From contig NZ_CP122312.1 of NCBI RefSeq assembly GCF_029814175.1, forward strand, positions 2,294,001 to 2,358,000: DNA of 64,000 nt, written 5' to 3'. Shown here piece after piece: positions 41,562 to 54,158 of the stretch. A program made the translations under genes and the position numbers. The notes under the pieces were generated by a model. That model ran no database searches and was not told the DNA's origin. It worked only from the letters and a program-made list of their open reading frames with translations. The DNA comes from Halospeciosus flavus. GTDB taxonomy: Archaea; Halobacteriota; Halobacteria; Halobacteriales; Halobacteriaceae. Each line of letters begins with the position of its first letter. Position 1 is the stretch's first letter.

Positions 41562-41658
41562 TGCCGACTCGCGGAATCGAACCGCGATCCTACCAATGTC
41601 GGTTACGGCCACTACTGTGGCTCGTACTCTCGCCCGTCGAACTACTCGACGACGAGTA

Positions 41659-41680
41659 CCGTGTGTAAGTGCAATCCAGT
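41659..41680 (-). repeat. Right arm of the 23S processing helix
   Basis: This 22-base block is a perfect inverted repeat of 44727-44748. The two flank the 23S gene and fold into the long precursor stem containing the bulge-helix-bulge cut by the tRNA splicing endonuclease during archaeal rRNA maturation; that enzyme is encoded at 54155-55207. Confidence 0.88.
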
Positions 41681-41744
41681 TAACACCTGGACCCGAATCA
41701 CCGACCTATACTGCACAGCATGTCTCTGTGATCCGGATGCGGAT

Positions 41745-44662
<2,918 letters not shown>

Positions 44663-44893
44663 CAGTCGGATCACTTCAACTTCAACTTCTTAATTATAGA
44701 CTCGGTGATACGAGTCCAGTGAATGTCTGGATTGCACTTACACACGGTGTCATCGAACTGCCCCGGTGGTAAGGGGGCGTTCGTCGACCCTTCCCAGTCG
44801 CGCTTGCGCGGACTGGTGCATCAGTCGAACTCGACTCTTCCTTCCTGCGTCTCCCACTTAAGGGACACGCTTCGAGGGTGGAGTCGAATCGAA
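44663..44893. other. Internal spacer between tRNA-Ala and 23S
   Basis: A 231-base spacer holding the left arm of the 23S processing helix (44727-44748) and an AT-rich segment (AACTTCTTAATTATAGAC region, 44680-44702) next to the 23S 5' end. That segment could include a box-type promoter element, but nothing proves internal initiation. Confidence 0.6.
44727..44748 (-). repeat. Left arm of the 23S processing helix
   Basis: Perfect 22-base inverted repeat of 41659-41680 on the other side of 23S. Together they bring both 23S ends together for precursor cleavage. Confidence 0.88.
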
Positions 44894-44965
44894 TGGACCC
44901 ACTGGGATTCGAACCCAGGGCATCCTCCTTGCAAAGGAGGCACTCTCCCACTGAGCTATGGGCCC
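44894..44965 (-). tRNA. tRNA-Ala (anticodon UGC) in the 16S-23S spacer
   Basis: Minus-strand cloverleaf: acceptor GGGCCCA pairs with TGGGTCC through one G-U, D-arm TAGCTCAGTGGGAGAGT, anticodon stem CCTCC/GGAGG with loop TTTGCAA giving TGC, T-arm CTGGGTTCGAATCCCAG, discriminator A. Spacer tRNA-Ala is standard in haloarchaeal rRNA operons. Confidence 0.97.
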
Positions 44966-44990
44966 ACTACTCCCGCGAGGGAGTAGATTC

Positions 44991-45008
44991 GTTAGCCCTG
45001 GTAGTTCG
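44991..45008 (-). repeat. 3' arm of the 16S processing helix
   Basis: GTTAGCCCTGGTAGTTCG is a perfect 18-bp inverted repeat of 46721-46738. Just outside the arms the pairing breaks and resumes (GCTCGGCCGG with CCGACCGAG), the expected shape of a bulge-helix-bulge cleavage site. Confidence 0.85.
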
Positions 45009-45126
45009 TAAGTGCTCGGCCGGGTCACCGGCGCGGCGTCGAACACAACGACGATTCGAGTGTCGACCCGCCCAGGGGTCGACAGGGAATGTAGGTGGGC
45101 CACTCCAAAGGAGTGGTCCCGGTCAG

Positions 45127-46598
<1,472 letters not shown>

Positions 46599-47253
46599 GT
46601 GCTGGGGCGAGGCCCCAGCGATAGGCGGGCGTCATCCCGTGAGGGATGACGTATAAATGATGTATTGGTGAATGGTCGTTAGTGTTCGGCGACGCGGACG
46701 GGGAGCCGACCGAGTGTCACCGAACTACCAGGGCTAACATCAGATTCCATCGTGTACGGCGGACCGCAGGGGTGGAATCCTCATGTCCTTCGGACTTGGA
46801 CGTCGGTTCCGGTTGGGTAAGAACCCTTCGGAACGTCGTTCGTCGAGTCCGACGTGCGCATTTCTTTCGAGGTGTGAGATTCACTTAAGGGTGTCGTCTC
46901 GGCCTCGGTGAGAGGCGAGTCGACGGTCGGGCGTGGTGCCCGACGCCTCGAAAGCATGCATCAGCGGCGCCGGGGTGTGCCCGGGCCACCTCACGTTCTT
47001 CGCATTAGTCCGAATGGCCGGGTTACACTTAACACCGTCGAACCGGAGGCTGTTCGGGTCGGCGCCGCACGGTGGTTCCTCTCACGCGGAGAAGTGTATC
47101 GCACGGGTGGAGGCCGACCAGTCATTCCGCGCTCGGACGTTCGGTCCGGCCGGGTGTCGCCCGCGCACGCGGGTGTAGGCACGACGTCCCAATAACTCTC
47201 ACGGGACGACACACTGTCGGGCGAGATTCGATAAGGGGTGGTGCAGAAGGGAC
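46599..47253. promoter_or_regulatory. rRNA operon leader and promoter region
   Basis: The stretch is read on the minus strand, between MC1 and 16S. Three TATA-like blocks occur: GTTATTGGG near 47188-47197, GTGTTAAGTGT at 47024-47034 (within TTCGACGGTGTTAAGTG, resembling known haloarchaeal rRNA promoters) and CCTTAAGTGAA at 46883-46893. Several start sites in tandem are typical of these operons. The 5' processing arm (46721-46738) and two leader hairpins next to 16S follow: GCTGGGGC-GAG-GCCCCAGC (46601-46619) and GTCATCCC-GTGA-GGGATGAC (46631-46650). No gene is seen in it. Confidence 0.65.
46721..46738 (-). repeat. 5' arm of the 16S processing helix
   Basis: CGAACTACCAGGGCTAAC, perfect inverted repeat of 44991-45008. 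It places the primary transcript start upstream of this point, consistent with the promoter blocks at 46.88-47.2 kb. Confidence 0.85.
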
Positions 47254-47568
47254 TCAGACGTCTTCGACGTGCTCGATTCCCTTCTTCGAAACGTTCGCTT
47301 CGGTGATTCGGTTGGGCATCCAGTCGGGGGAGTCGTCCGGCGACTCCTCCTCCCACGCCCACGCGTCGTAGATGTGGACCTTGTCGGATCCCTTCTCACG
47401 GAGCCGAATCTCCTGGTGTGGCGCCTGTTGTTCGGTCTCTCCCTTGTCTTCGAGTCGGCGGGCGGCTTTCAGTGCAGCCTGCCGTGGGGTGTTCCCACTG
47501 AAGACACTGGTCTCGTTTCCATCGACGTCTCGGAGTGCGAAATTCCGTTTCCCGTCCTCACGTGCCAT
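47254..47568 (-). CDS. Chromosomal protein MC1
   Basis: A 104-residue DNA-bending architectural protein of the archaeal MC1 family, which helps compact the chromosome. Family marks are RNFALRDVDGNETSVFSGNTPRQAALKAARRLE, EIRLREKGSDKVHIYDAWAWEEESPDDSPDWMP and ITEANVSKKGIEHVEDV (all read in parts). Compared with methanogen MC1 it has an acidic insertion typical of halophiles. The ATG at 47568 is used; a longer reading adds 25 unrelated residues. It lies directly upstream of the rRNA promoters on the same strand, so some read-through into the rRNA leader is possible. Confidence 0.95.
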   Translation of the reverse strand: MAREDGKRNFALRDVDGNETSVFSGNTPRQAALKAARRLEDKGETEQQAPHQEIRLREKGSDKVHIYDAWAWEEESPDDSPDWMPNRITEANVSKKGIEHVEDV

Positions 47569-47741
47569 TGTGGTTGCTCCATGCGAATGAAACACAGACG
47601 GTGTTATAAATATACCGGCAAAATCACCCGGAGGGAGCGACATCGACGACGATTTTCCGCGGCTCGGCGCCGTTCGTGACGCGAGCGGTCGGAAGAGCTT
47701 AAGTATATCCTGTGGCGAAGGGACACGTAAGATAGAACGCG

Positions 47742-47939
47742 ATGGTCCGCAAGAAGAAGCTCAGCCCGAGTGGCGCGAAAGGCGAGGACGGCGAGTACCA
47801 CAACGCCCACGTCAACCTCCACGAGGACGAGCTCGCCGTCGCCGGTCTCGAAATCGGCGACGAAGTGTTCGTCCGCGTCCGCGAGGACAAGATCATCATC
47901 CAGAAGGCAGACCCCGACGAGGTCGAGCACGACTTCTAA
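47742..47939 (+). CDS. AbrB/SpoVT-like small protein
   Basis: A 65-residue protein: MVRKKKLSPSGAKGEDGEY, then NAHVNLHEDELAVAGLEIGDEVFVRVREDKIIIQKADPDE. The second part has the swapped-hairpin AbrB pattern (strand, helix, strand, with LEIGDEVFVRV). Such domains dimerise and bind DNA or serve as antitoxins; no toxin gene is adjacent. Its stop is 2 bases before the pyrD start, so the two are probably co-transcribed. It is divergent from MC1. Confidence 0.8.
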   Translation: MVRKKKLSPSGAKGEDGEYHNAHVNLHEDELAVAGLEIGDEVFVRVREDKIIIQKADPDEVEHDF

Positions 47940-47941
47940 CC

Positions 47942-48991
47942 GTGTACCGAGCGGTCCGACCACTGCTTTTCCAACTGCCGGCCGAAACCGCCCATCGAAC
48001 AGTACACACGCTCCTCCGGGCCGTCCAGGCGACACCCGCGCGGTACGCGCTCCGTGAACGATACGTCGTCGACGACCCACGCCTACGCGTGCACGCGTTC
48101 GACTGTTCGTTCCCGAACCCCGTCGGCGTCGCCGCCGGGTTCGACAAGAACGCCGAGATTCCGCGGGCACTCGCCGACCTCGGCTTCGGCCACGTCGAGA
48201 TCGGCGGCGTCACCGCCGAGGGCCAGTCGGGGAATCCCCGCCCGCGGATGTTCCGCCTCCCGGAGGACGAGGCCATCGTCAACCGCATGGGGTTCAACAA
48301 CGAGGGCGCCGACGTCGTCGGCCGACGACTCGACAGCCAGCCGAAACCGGACGTGCCGCTCGGCGTGAACATCGGGAAGTCGAAGTCGACGCCCCTCGAA
48401 GAAGCGCCGAGCGACTACCGCTACACGTACGAGCGCGTCGCGGACGCGGGCGACTACTTCGTCGTCAACGTCTCCAGTCCGAACACGCCCGGACTGCGCG
48501 AACTCCAGCACGGCGACGCGCTCCGGAACATCCTCTCGGAACTCGTCGACGCGGGCGCCGACCCGCTCCTGGTGAAACTCTCGCCGGACCTCCACCGCGA
48601 GGCCGTCGCCGACGCCGTCGACCTCGCCGACGAACTGGGGTTGTCGGGAATCATCGCGACGAACACGACGACCGAGCGCCCGGACTCCCTCCAGCACCCG
48701 AACCGCGTCGAGGACGGCGGACTCTCCGGGAAGCCACTCGAAGGACGCGCCACCGACCAGGTCCGCTTCGTCGCCCAGCGCACCGACCTCCCCGTAGTGG
48801 GTGTCGGTGGCGTCTTCACCGCCGAGGACGCCTACGAGAAGATTCGGGCGGGCGCCTCGGTCGTCCAACTCTACACCGGTCTCGTCTACGAGGGACCGTC
48901 CATCGCCCGCGACATCAACGAGGGCCTACTCGACCTACTCGACCGCGACGGCTTCGACACCGTCGAGGACGCGGTCGGCGCGGACCTCTAG
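47942..48991 (+). CDS. pyrD: Dihydroorotate dehydrogenase, quinone-dependent (class 2)
   Basis: A 349-residue FMN enzyme oxidising dihydroorotate to orotate with electrons passed to membrane quinone. The N-terminal amphipathic helices of class 2 enzymes are present (YRAVRPLLFQLPAETAHRTVHTLLRA, in parts). Then come NPVGVAAGFDKNAE, FGHVEIGGVTAEGQSGNPRPRMFR, the Asn-rich VNVSSPNTPGLRELQ with the catalytic Ser, LVKLSPDL, TNTTTERP and the FMN phosphate site VGVGGVFTAEDAYEKIRAGASVVQLYT. A GTG start at 47942 is used; no ATG lies near the family N-terminus. Confidence 0.95.
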   Translation: MYRAVRPLLFQLPAETAHRTVHTLLRAVQATPARYALRERYVVDDPRLRVHAFDCSFPNPVGVAAGFDKNAEIPRALADLGFGHVEIGGVTAEGQSGNPRPRMFRLPEDEAIVNRMGFNNEGADVVGRRLDSQPKPDVPLGVNIGKSKSTPLEEAPSDYRYTYERVADAGDYFVVNVSSPNTPGLRELQHGDALRNILSELVDAGADPLLVKLSPDLHREAVADAVDLADELGLSGIIATNTTTERPDSLQHPNRVEDGGLSGKPLEGRATDQVRFVAQRTDLPVVGVGGVFTAEDAYEKIRAGASVVQLYTGLVYEGPSIARDINEGLLDLLDRDGFDTVEDAVGADL

Positions 48992-49077
48992 GACGGCCGC
49001 GAACGGTCTCTCCTCGCACAATTTCTCGAAGGCGTACCGCGGGACACGAGATGCGAAACGGAGAGAAGGTAGTTCCC

Positions 49078-50844
49078 TCACTCCAGCGCGTCCAGTCGGA
49101 ACTCGAACGCGGAGACGGGGACTTCGAGGTCGTGGTCGACGAGAATCTCCGGGTGGATCTCGCCGACGACGCCCACTTCCTCGCCGTCCATCTCGATGGC
49201 GGCCACGCGGCCGTCGATGAACGCGGGGTGGTCGGTCGGTGGCGTCTCCAGGTCGACGTCGAAGTTGCGCGCGACGGCCTGGAGGCGGGCCTTCGCGTCC
49301 TCGTAGGAGGCGTCGTGGCGGGCGACGACGCCCGCGACCGTCCGGCGCTCGGCGACACCCGTGTTCTCGGAGTCGTCGACGGCCGTCGCGAGACCGATTT
49401 CGGCGAGGTCCTGCGGGTAGGACCGGTGAGTGTTGTTCTCTAGGACCATCATCAGCGAGGGGAGCGCCCACGTACGGACGAGTTCGTACTCCTCGCTGTA
49501 GGGTTCGCGGATAGTCGGGGCTTCGGCGCCGCCGAGGACGTCGCTCCCCTCCTCGACGCGCATCCGCTCGTAGTTGTCCTCGTGACTGATGAGGTGGAAG
49601 TTGAGCAGGTCCTCGAAGCCGAGCCCCACCAACACGTTGCGGGCGGCCCGCTCCAGTTCAGACTCGTCGGTCCGACCCCCGACGGTGCTCACCTCGGGGT
49701 AGCGCGGGACGAGTTCGTTGAAGCCGTACGCGCGGCCCACGTCGTCGACGAGGTCGACCGGGTGGAGCACGTCGACGCGGTAGGGTGGGACGTCGACGGC
49801 GTACTGGAGGGAGTCGTCGGTGGGTTCGACCTCGGCGTCGAGACCTGCGCGCTCGAAGAGGTCCTCGACCGTGTCGGGGTCGAGGTCGATTCCCAGCATG
49901 GTCTCGATGCGGTCGTGGGGGACGCGCTTCGTGTCCACGTCGAAGTCGGGGCGGAGGAGCGTCCGGTCCGAGTACTCCACCTCGACTTCCTCGACCTGCC
50001 CGCCGCGGGCGTCGAGGGCGTAGCAGATGATGTTGCACATCCGGTCGACGGTCCACTGGTCGGTCCCCGTCAACTCGATGAAGAGGTCGCGGGAGTCCTC
50101 GGAGACCTCCGTCCGGCGGCCGTTGATGACCGGCGGGAACGAGAAGAGACCGATGTCGTCGTAGATGGCGGGGAAGCGCTCGTACTCCTCGACCAGGTCG
50201 GCGTACTTCTCCCCGGTCGGGTGCTCCTCCAGAACCTCGGCGGGGGTGAGTTCCTGGTCGGAGTCGAGCGGAACGAACGTGTCGCCCTCGGGGTCGACGC
50301 CGCGGTAGGTGATGGAGTTCCGCGGCCCGCGCTCGCTCTCCTCGAAGGCCTGACTCGCGGTTTCACCGCTCGGTTCGTCGCTACTCTGTATCGACTGCCC
50401 CTTCAGCATCGTCAGGTCGTGGATACCGATGGCGCCCTTCGCGCGCTGGCGGCCCATCGTCGCGTGGAGTTTCTCCTGCAGTTGGATGATAGAGTCGAGG
50501 GCGTCCTCGGAGAGGTCGAGGCCGCGCACGACGGCGCCGGTCACGTAGGGGCGCTCGTCGGGGACGGACTCGTCGACCTCGATGGTCCACTCGGGGTCGT
50601 TCGTGTCGGGGACGTAGACGCCGCGGTCGTCGCCGTACTGGTACCGAAGCGAGCGAGCGACACCCTCGACGGAGAGGCGGTCGAGGCGGTCGGGGGCGAA
50701 CTCCAGTTGGAACTCGCCGTCCTCGGTGTCGCCCTCGTACTCCAGACCGAGCGCGAAGAGGTCGTCTTTCAGTTCGTCGTCCTCTTTCTCGTGGTGACCG
50801 GTGAGCCGACGGAGTTCGTCGGGGTCGACTTCGACGACGGGCAT
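49078..50844 (-). CDS. pheT: Phenylalanyl-tRNA synthetase beta subunit
   Basis: A 588-residue subunit of the heterotetrameric PheRS, holding the B3/B4 editing site, B5 and the catalytic-like domain. It begins MPVVEVDPDELRRLTGHHEKED, the archaeal/eukaryotic form without the bacterial EMAP domain. B3/B4 phrases are AKGAIGIHDLTMLKG and TPAEVLEEHPTGEKY; B5 contains VDTKRVPHDRIETMLGIDLD; the catalytic core has RDLFIELTGTD and EIGLATAVDDSENTG (all partial). Its start overlaps the pheS stop by one base (TAATG), implying coupled translation of a 1:1 pair. Confidence 0.96.
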   Translation of the reverse strand: MPVVEVDPDELRRLTGHHEKEDDELKDDLFALGLEYEGDTEDGEFQLEFAPDRLDRLSVEGVARSLRYQYGDDRGVYVPDTNDPEWTIEVDESVPDERPYVTGAVVRGLDLSEDALDSIIQLQEKLHATMGRQRAKGAIGIHDLTMLKGQSIQSSDEPSGETASQAFEESERGPRNSITYRGVDPEGDTFVPLDSDQELTPAEVLEEHPTGEKYADLVEEYERFPAIYDDIGLFSFPPVINGRRTEVSEDSRDLFIELTGTDQWTVDRMCNIICYALDARGGQVEEVEVEYSDRTLLRPDFDVDTKRVPHDRIETMLGIDLDPDTVEDLFERAGLDAEVEPTDDSLQYAVDVPPYRVDVLHPVDLVDDVGRAYGFNELVPRYPEVSTVGGRTDESELERAARNVLVGLGFEDLLNFHLISHEDNYERMRVEEGSDVLGGAEAPTIREPYSEEYELVRTWALPSLMMVLENNTHRSYPQDLAEIGLATAVDDSENTGVAERRTVAGVVARHDASYEDAKARLQAVARNFDVDLETPPTDHPAFIDGRVAAIEMDGEEVGVVGEIHPEILVDHDLEVPVSAFEFRLDALE

Positions 50845-52352
50845 TATCGCACCACCTCCGTCTCGCGGAGGAGTTCGAGGTCACACAGCGTTCCGTGCAC
50901 GTCGCGGATGTCTTCGAAGCCGTACATGAGCATGAGTAGTCGTTCGAGAGCGAGTCCCCAGGCCATCACGTCGCACTCCACGCCGAGCGGTTCGAGCACC
51001 TCGGGACGGAAGATACCCGAGTTGCCGATCTCGATGAGTTCGCCCGTCTCGGGGTGGCGGCCGAACAACTCGAAGGAGGGCTCGGTGTAGGGGTTGTAGT
51101 GCGGTTTGAACTGGATGTCGGTGATGCCGAACTGGCTGTAGAACTCGGTGAACGTCCCCATGAGGTCGCGCACCGAGAGGTCCTCGGCCATCACCCACCC
51201 TTCGATCTGGAAGAACTCCAGCAGGTGGGTGGCGTCGATGGTGTCGTTACGGTACACCTTCTCGACGCTGAAGTAGCGCTCGGGCGGTTCGAGGTCGCCG
51301 ACCTCGTGGCCCGAGAGGTAGCGCATCGACAGCGAGGTGGTGTGGCCGCGCAGGTCGATAGCGCGGGCGACGTCCTCCTCCCACGGCGAGTGGTAGCCGT
51401 CGCCGTCGGGGCCGACGCCGTGCTTGTGGGCGTCGCGGACCCGGTCGACGAGGTCGTCGGGGAGGTCCCGAATCTCCTCGGGTTTCTCCAGGGCGAACTG
51501 GTCCCAGTGGGTGCGCGCCGGGTGGTCCTGGGGCATGAACAGCGCGTCGTTGATCCAGAACTCGGCGTCGGCGTGGGGACCCTCCATCTCCGAGAAGCCC
51601 ATCCCGACGAGGACGTCCTTCACGCGCTCGGCGGTCTGCCGGAGGATGTGGGTCTTACCGCCCGAAATCTCCTCGGCGTCGGCCTCGACGTTGTACTCGG
51701 CGAACTCGGCGTCTCGCCACTCGCCGGTCGCGAGCATCTCGGGGGTGAGTTGACCGGTCTCGCCGGCCGCCTCGATACCCGACATGAGCGCGGTGACGCC
51801 CTCGTCGGTGAGCGTGACCGAGCGGACCGTCCGCTCGTGGCGCTCGACGAGGTCGCGTCGCTCCAGTTGGTCGAGGACGTCCTCGTCGGCCACCGCCTCG
51901 CCGGCGGCGAGGGAGGCGAGCGCGACCGCTTCCTCGTCCTCGCCGGGGTCGGCGTCCGGGTCGGCGGTGATTTCGCCGCCGCCGATGTCGCCGTACCCCT
52001 TCCGGGCGTAGTTCGAGAGCGCGATGTCGACCTCTGGGCCTTCGAGTCCCGACGCGCCGACGACCTGCCCCATCTGGGCGGGTTCCTCGTCGGCACCCTG
52101 GTCGAGTGCGGTCTCGTAGAGGCGCACCTCGGGGAGACCCTCCTCGGCGTACTCCGCGCCTTCGTCGGTCAGTTCGACCTCGACGGACGTCTCCTCGGAG
52201 ACGTCGACCAGCCCCTGTTCCTCCAACTCGAAGGCGGCGCCGGTCACCGTCTCGGGTTTCTCGCCCGTCTCGGCGGCCAATTCCTCGATCGTCGTCGGCT
52301 CGTCGGCGCTCAGTTCCTCGAGCACCGCGAGCTGGTTCCGTGGCAGTCGCAT
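50844..52352 (-). CDS. pheS: Phenylalanyl-tRNA synthetase alpha subunit
   Basis: A 502-residue catalytic subunit. The N-terminal part (residues 1-190) has the winged-helix DNA-binding-like domains of the archaeal/eukaryotic type (LPRNQLAVLEELSADEPTTIEELAAETG, in parts). The catalytic domain includes motif 1 MGFSEMEGPHADAEFWINDALFMPQDHPARTHWD, motif 2 HEVGDLEPPERYFSVEKVYRNDTID and motif 3 VMAWGLALERLLMLMYGF. The start at 52352 is chosen; an extension of 31 codons upstream has no family character. It is the first gene of the pheS-pheT pair. Confidence 0.96.
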   Translation of the reverse strand: MRLPRNQLAVLEELSADEPTTIEELAAETGEKPETVTGAAFELEEQGLVDVSEETSVEVELTDEGAEYAEEGLPEVRLYETALDQGADEEPAQMGQVVGASGLEGPEVDIALSNYARKGYGDIGGGEITADPDADPGEDEEAVALASLAAGEAVADEDVLDQLERRDLVERHERTVRSVTLTDEGVTALMSGIEAAGETGQLTPEMLATGEWRDAEFAEYNVEADAEEISGGKTHILRQTAERVKDVLVGMGFSEMEGPHADAEFWINDALFMPQDHPARTHWDQFALEKPEEIRDLPDDLVDRVRDAHKHGVGPDGDGYHSPWEEDVARAIDLRGHTTSLSMRYLSGHEVGDLEPPERYFSVEKVYRNDTIDATHLLEFFQIEGWVMAEDLSVRDLMGTFTEFYSQFGITDIQFKPHYNPYTEPSFELFGRHPETGELIEIGNSGIFRPEVLEPLGVECDVMAWGLALERLLMLMYGFEDIRDVHGTLCDLELLRETEVVR

Positions 52353-52601
52353 TCCTTGTCCTGTCGTGGGGTCCGGTAGTCGGAAAGCTATTGCGAAGCG
52401 CCCGAACGAGCGGTTTCGGGTAGGGTCGGCTCCCGCGTCACCCACCGTCCGCCGCCCGATTCAGGCGAAGAAGAACGCGAACCCCGTACTCGAAGCGGGT
52501 TCGTGGACGATCCGACCACACGTTCGGGGTTCGCTCCGCATGTGCGGAACCTCGACACAGGTGAGGAAAAACGTTTCCGTCCCGGCTCTCGGGAAGCCGA
52601 C

Positions 52602-54158
52602 TCAGCGACGCGGCGACTCCAGTTCGATGTCGGCTTCCTCGAGCAACTCTTCGACCTCCTCGCGTTTCTCCTGGTGTTCCGCGAGGAACTCCTTCATCAG
52701 GGTCGCCGCCTGCTCCTTGCAGTCACCACAGAGACGTTCGCCGCCGACGCACTCGTCGTAGACGCGTTCGGCGAACTCGTCGTCGTCGCCCGCGAGGAGG
52801 TAGGCGTACAGTTCGTACACCGGGCACTCGTCGGGCCGCCCGCCCTTCTCGCGTTGTTCCTCGGCGCTCTGCCGACCGCCGGTGGTCGCGGCCTTCACCT
52901 TGTCGTAGCCGTCCTCGGGATCGTCGAGCAGCGAGATGTGACTCGCCGGGATGGACGAGGACATCTTCCCGCCCGTGAGACCGGTCATGAAGCGGTGGTA
53001 GATGGAAGACGGCGGGAGGAAGCCGTAGCCGCCGTGGTCGACCTCCACCTGGCGGGCGAGTTCCTCCGCCTCCTCGTGGTCGAGTTCGAAGGAGTCGATG
53101 TGCTCTTCGAAGACGCGCTTCTCGCCCTCGACGGCGTCGATGAGTGCCTCGAAGGCTTCCTCGGTGGCGTTGCGGTCGAGGAAACGCACGCGCGGGCGGA
53201 GCGGTTCCTTGCCCGCGGCGGCGAGTTTCTTCTCCGCCGACTCGCGGACACCCGCGGGGTCGGGGACGTCCTTGGCGTCCTGGGCCGCGAGCCACTCGGC
53301 GGCGTCCTCACACCGGACCGGTTCGTCCGTCTCGGGGTCGGAGAGCGCCTCGTAGGCGGCGGCGACGAGTTCGCGCTCCTCGTCGGCGGTCTCGAAGGAG
53401 GCGTACGCCTCGGTCACACCGAAGTAGCGTGTCCGAGAGGCGAGGTCGCGCGCGAAGCGGACGTGCGGGTCCTGGTCGGGACCGACGGGGATGACCGTCG
53501 GCTTCGGTTCGTCGAGTTGCGGGTAGAGGATGTCCGCCATCTGCGTGACGACCGACTGCATGTGCGAGACGTCCGTCTCGCCGCCGAAGCCGTAGATGGC
53601 CTCCAACTCGGAGAAGTTCGCCTCGATACCGAGTTCGAAGCCGAGGTCCTGCACCTCGCGGTTGGTCGACTGGCGGTAGAGCGTCCCCTCCTCGGGGTCG
53701 AAGCCGAGCGCGAGCAACGAGAGCAGGTAGTCGCGGGCGTGCTCGTCGATCTCCTCCCACGAGAGTCCGCGGGCGCTGTGGGCTTCGAGGTCGGCGATGA
53801 GTCCGTAGGCGTCGCCGCCCTGCTGTTGGTGCCAGATGATCTCGTCGAAGACGAGTTTGTGGCCGATGTGGGGGTCGCCCGTCGGCATGAACCCGGAGAG
53901 GACGGCGAACGGTTCGTCCTCGTGCATCGCCTCCAGCACGCGGCGGTAGTCGCGGTGGCCGAAGATGATGGCCCGCCGCATCAGGTAGTGGGGGTTCGGG
54001 ACCTCCTCCAGGAGGTCGTCGAACTCCTCGATGCCGAACTCCTCGAACAGTTTGCGGTAGTCGGAGACCTTCGCCGACCCCCACGGGTCGAGGGCGACTT
54101 CGTCTGCACCTTCCGCTCCGTCCATCTCCGTCTCGGTCGTGTCAGTGTCGTCGGTCAT
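52602..54158 (-). CDS. trpS: Tryptophanyl-tRNA synthetase
   Basis: A 518-residue class I synthetase of archaeal/eukaryotic type. HIGH is at residues 97-100 in MPTGDPHIGHKLVF. The KMSKS equivalent is GGKMSSSIPAS. An N-terminal acidic tail and a long C-terminal Glu-rich tail flank the core. Four Cys near the C-terminal region (ECVGGERLCGDC) may bind zinc. Its ATG overlaps the stop of endA as ATGA (54155-54158), so the two are almost certainly one operon. Haloarchaeal elongator tRNA-Trp has an intron removed by EndA, which gives this gene pair a functional logic. Confidence 0.95.
   Translation of the reverse strand: MTDDTDTTETEMDGAEGADEVALDPWGSAKVSDYRKLFEEFGIEEFDDLLEEVPNPHYLMRRAIIFGHRDYRRVLEAMHEDEPFAVLSGFMPTGDPHIGHKLVFDEIIWHQQQGGDAYGLIADLEAHSARGLSWEEIDEHARDYLLSLLALGFDPEEGTLYRQSTNREVQDLGFELGIEANFSELEAIYGFGGETDVSHMQSVVTQMADILYPQLDEPKPTVIPVGPDQDPHVRFARDLASRTRYFGVTEAYASFETADEERELVAAAYEALSDPETDEPVRCEDAAEWLAAQDAKDVPDPAGVRESAEKKLAAAGKEPLRPRVRFLDRNATEEAFEALIDAVEGEKRVFEEHIDSFELDHEEAEELARQVEVDHGGYGFLPPSSIYHRFMTGLTGGKMSSSIPASHISLLDDPEDGYDKVKAATTGGRQSAEEQREKGGRPDECPVYELYAYLLAGDDDEFAERVYDECVGGERLCGDCKEQAATLMKEFLAEHQEKREEVEELLEEADIELESPRR

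Noticed and set aside
46652-46665. TATA-like TTTATACG on the minus strand about 60 bases before 16S as a main rRNA promoter
   Set aside because: A transcript starting there would lack the 5' arm of the 16S processing helix at 46721-46738.
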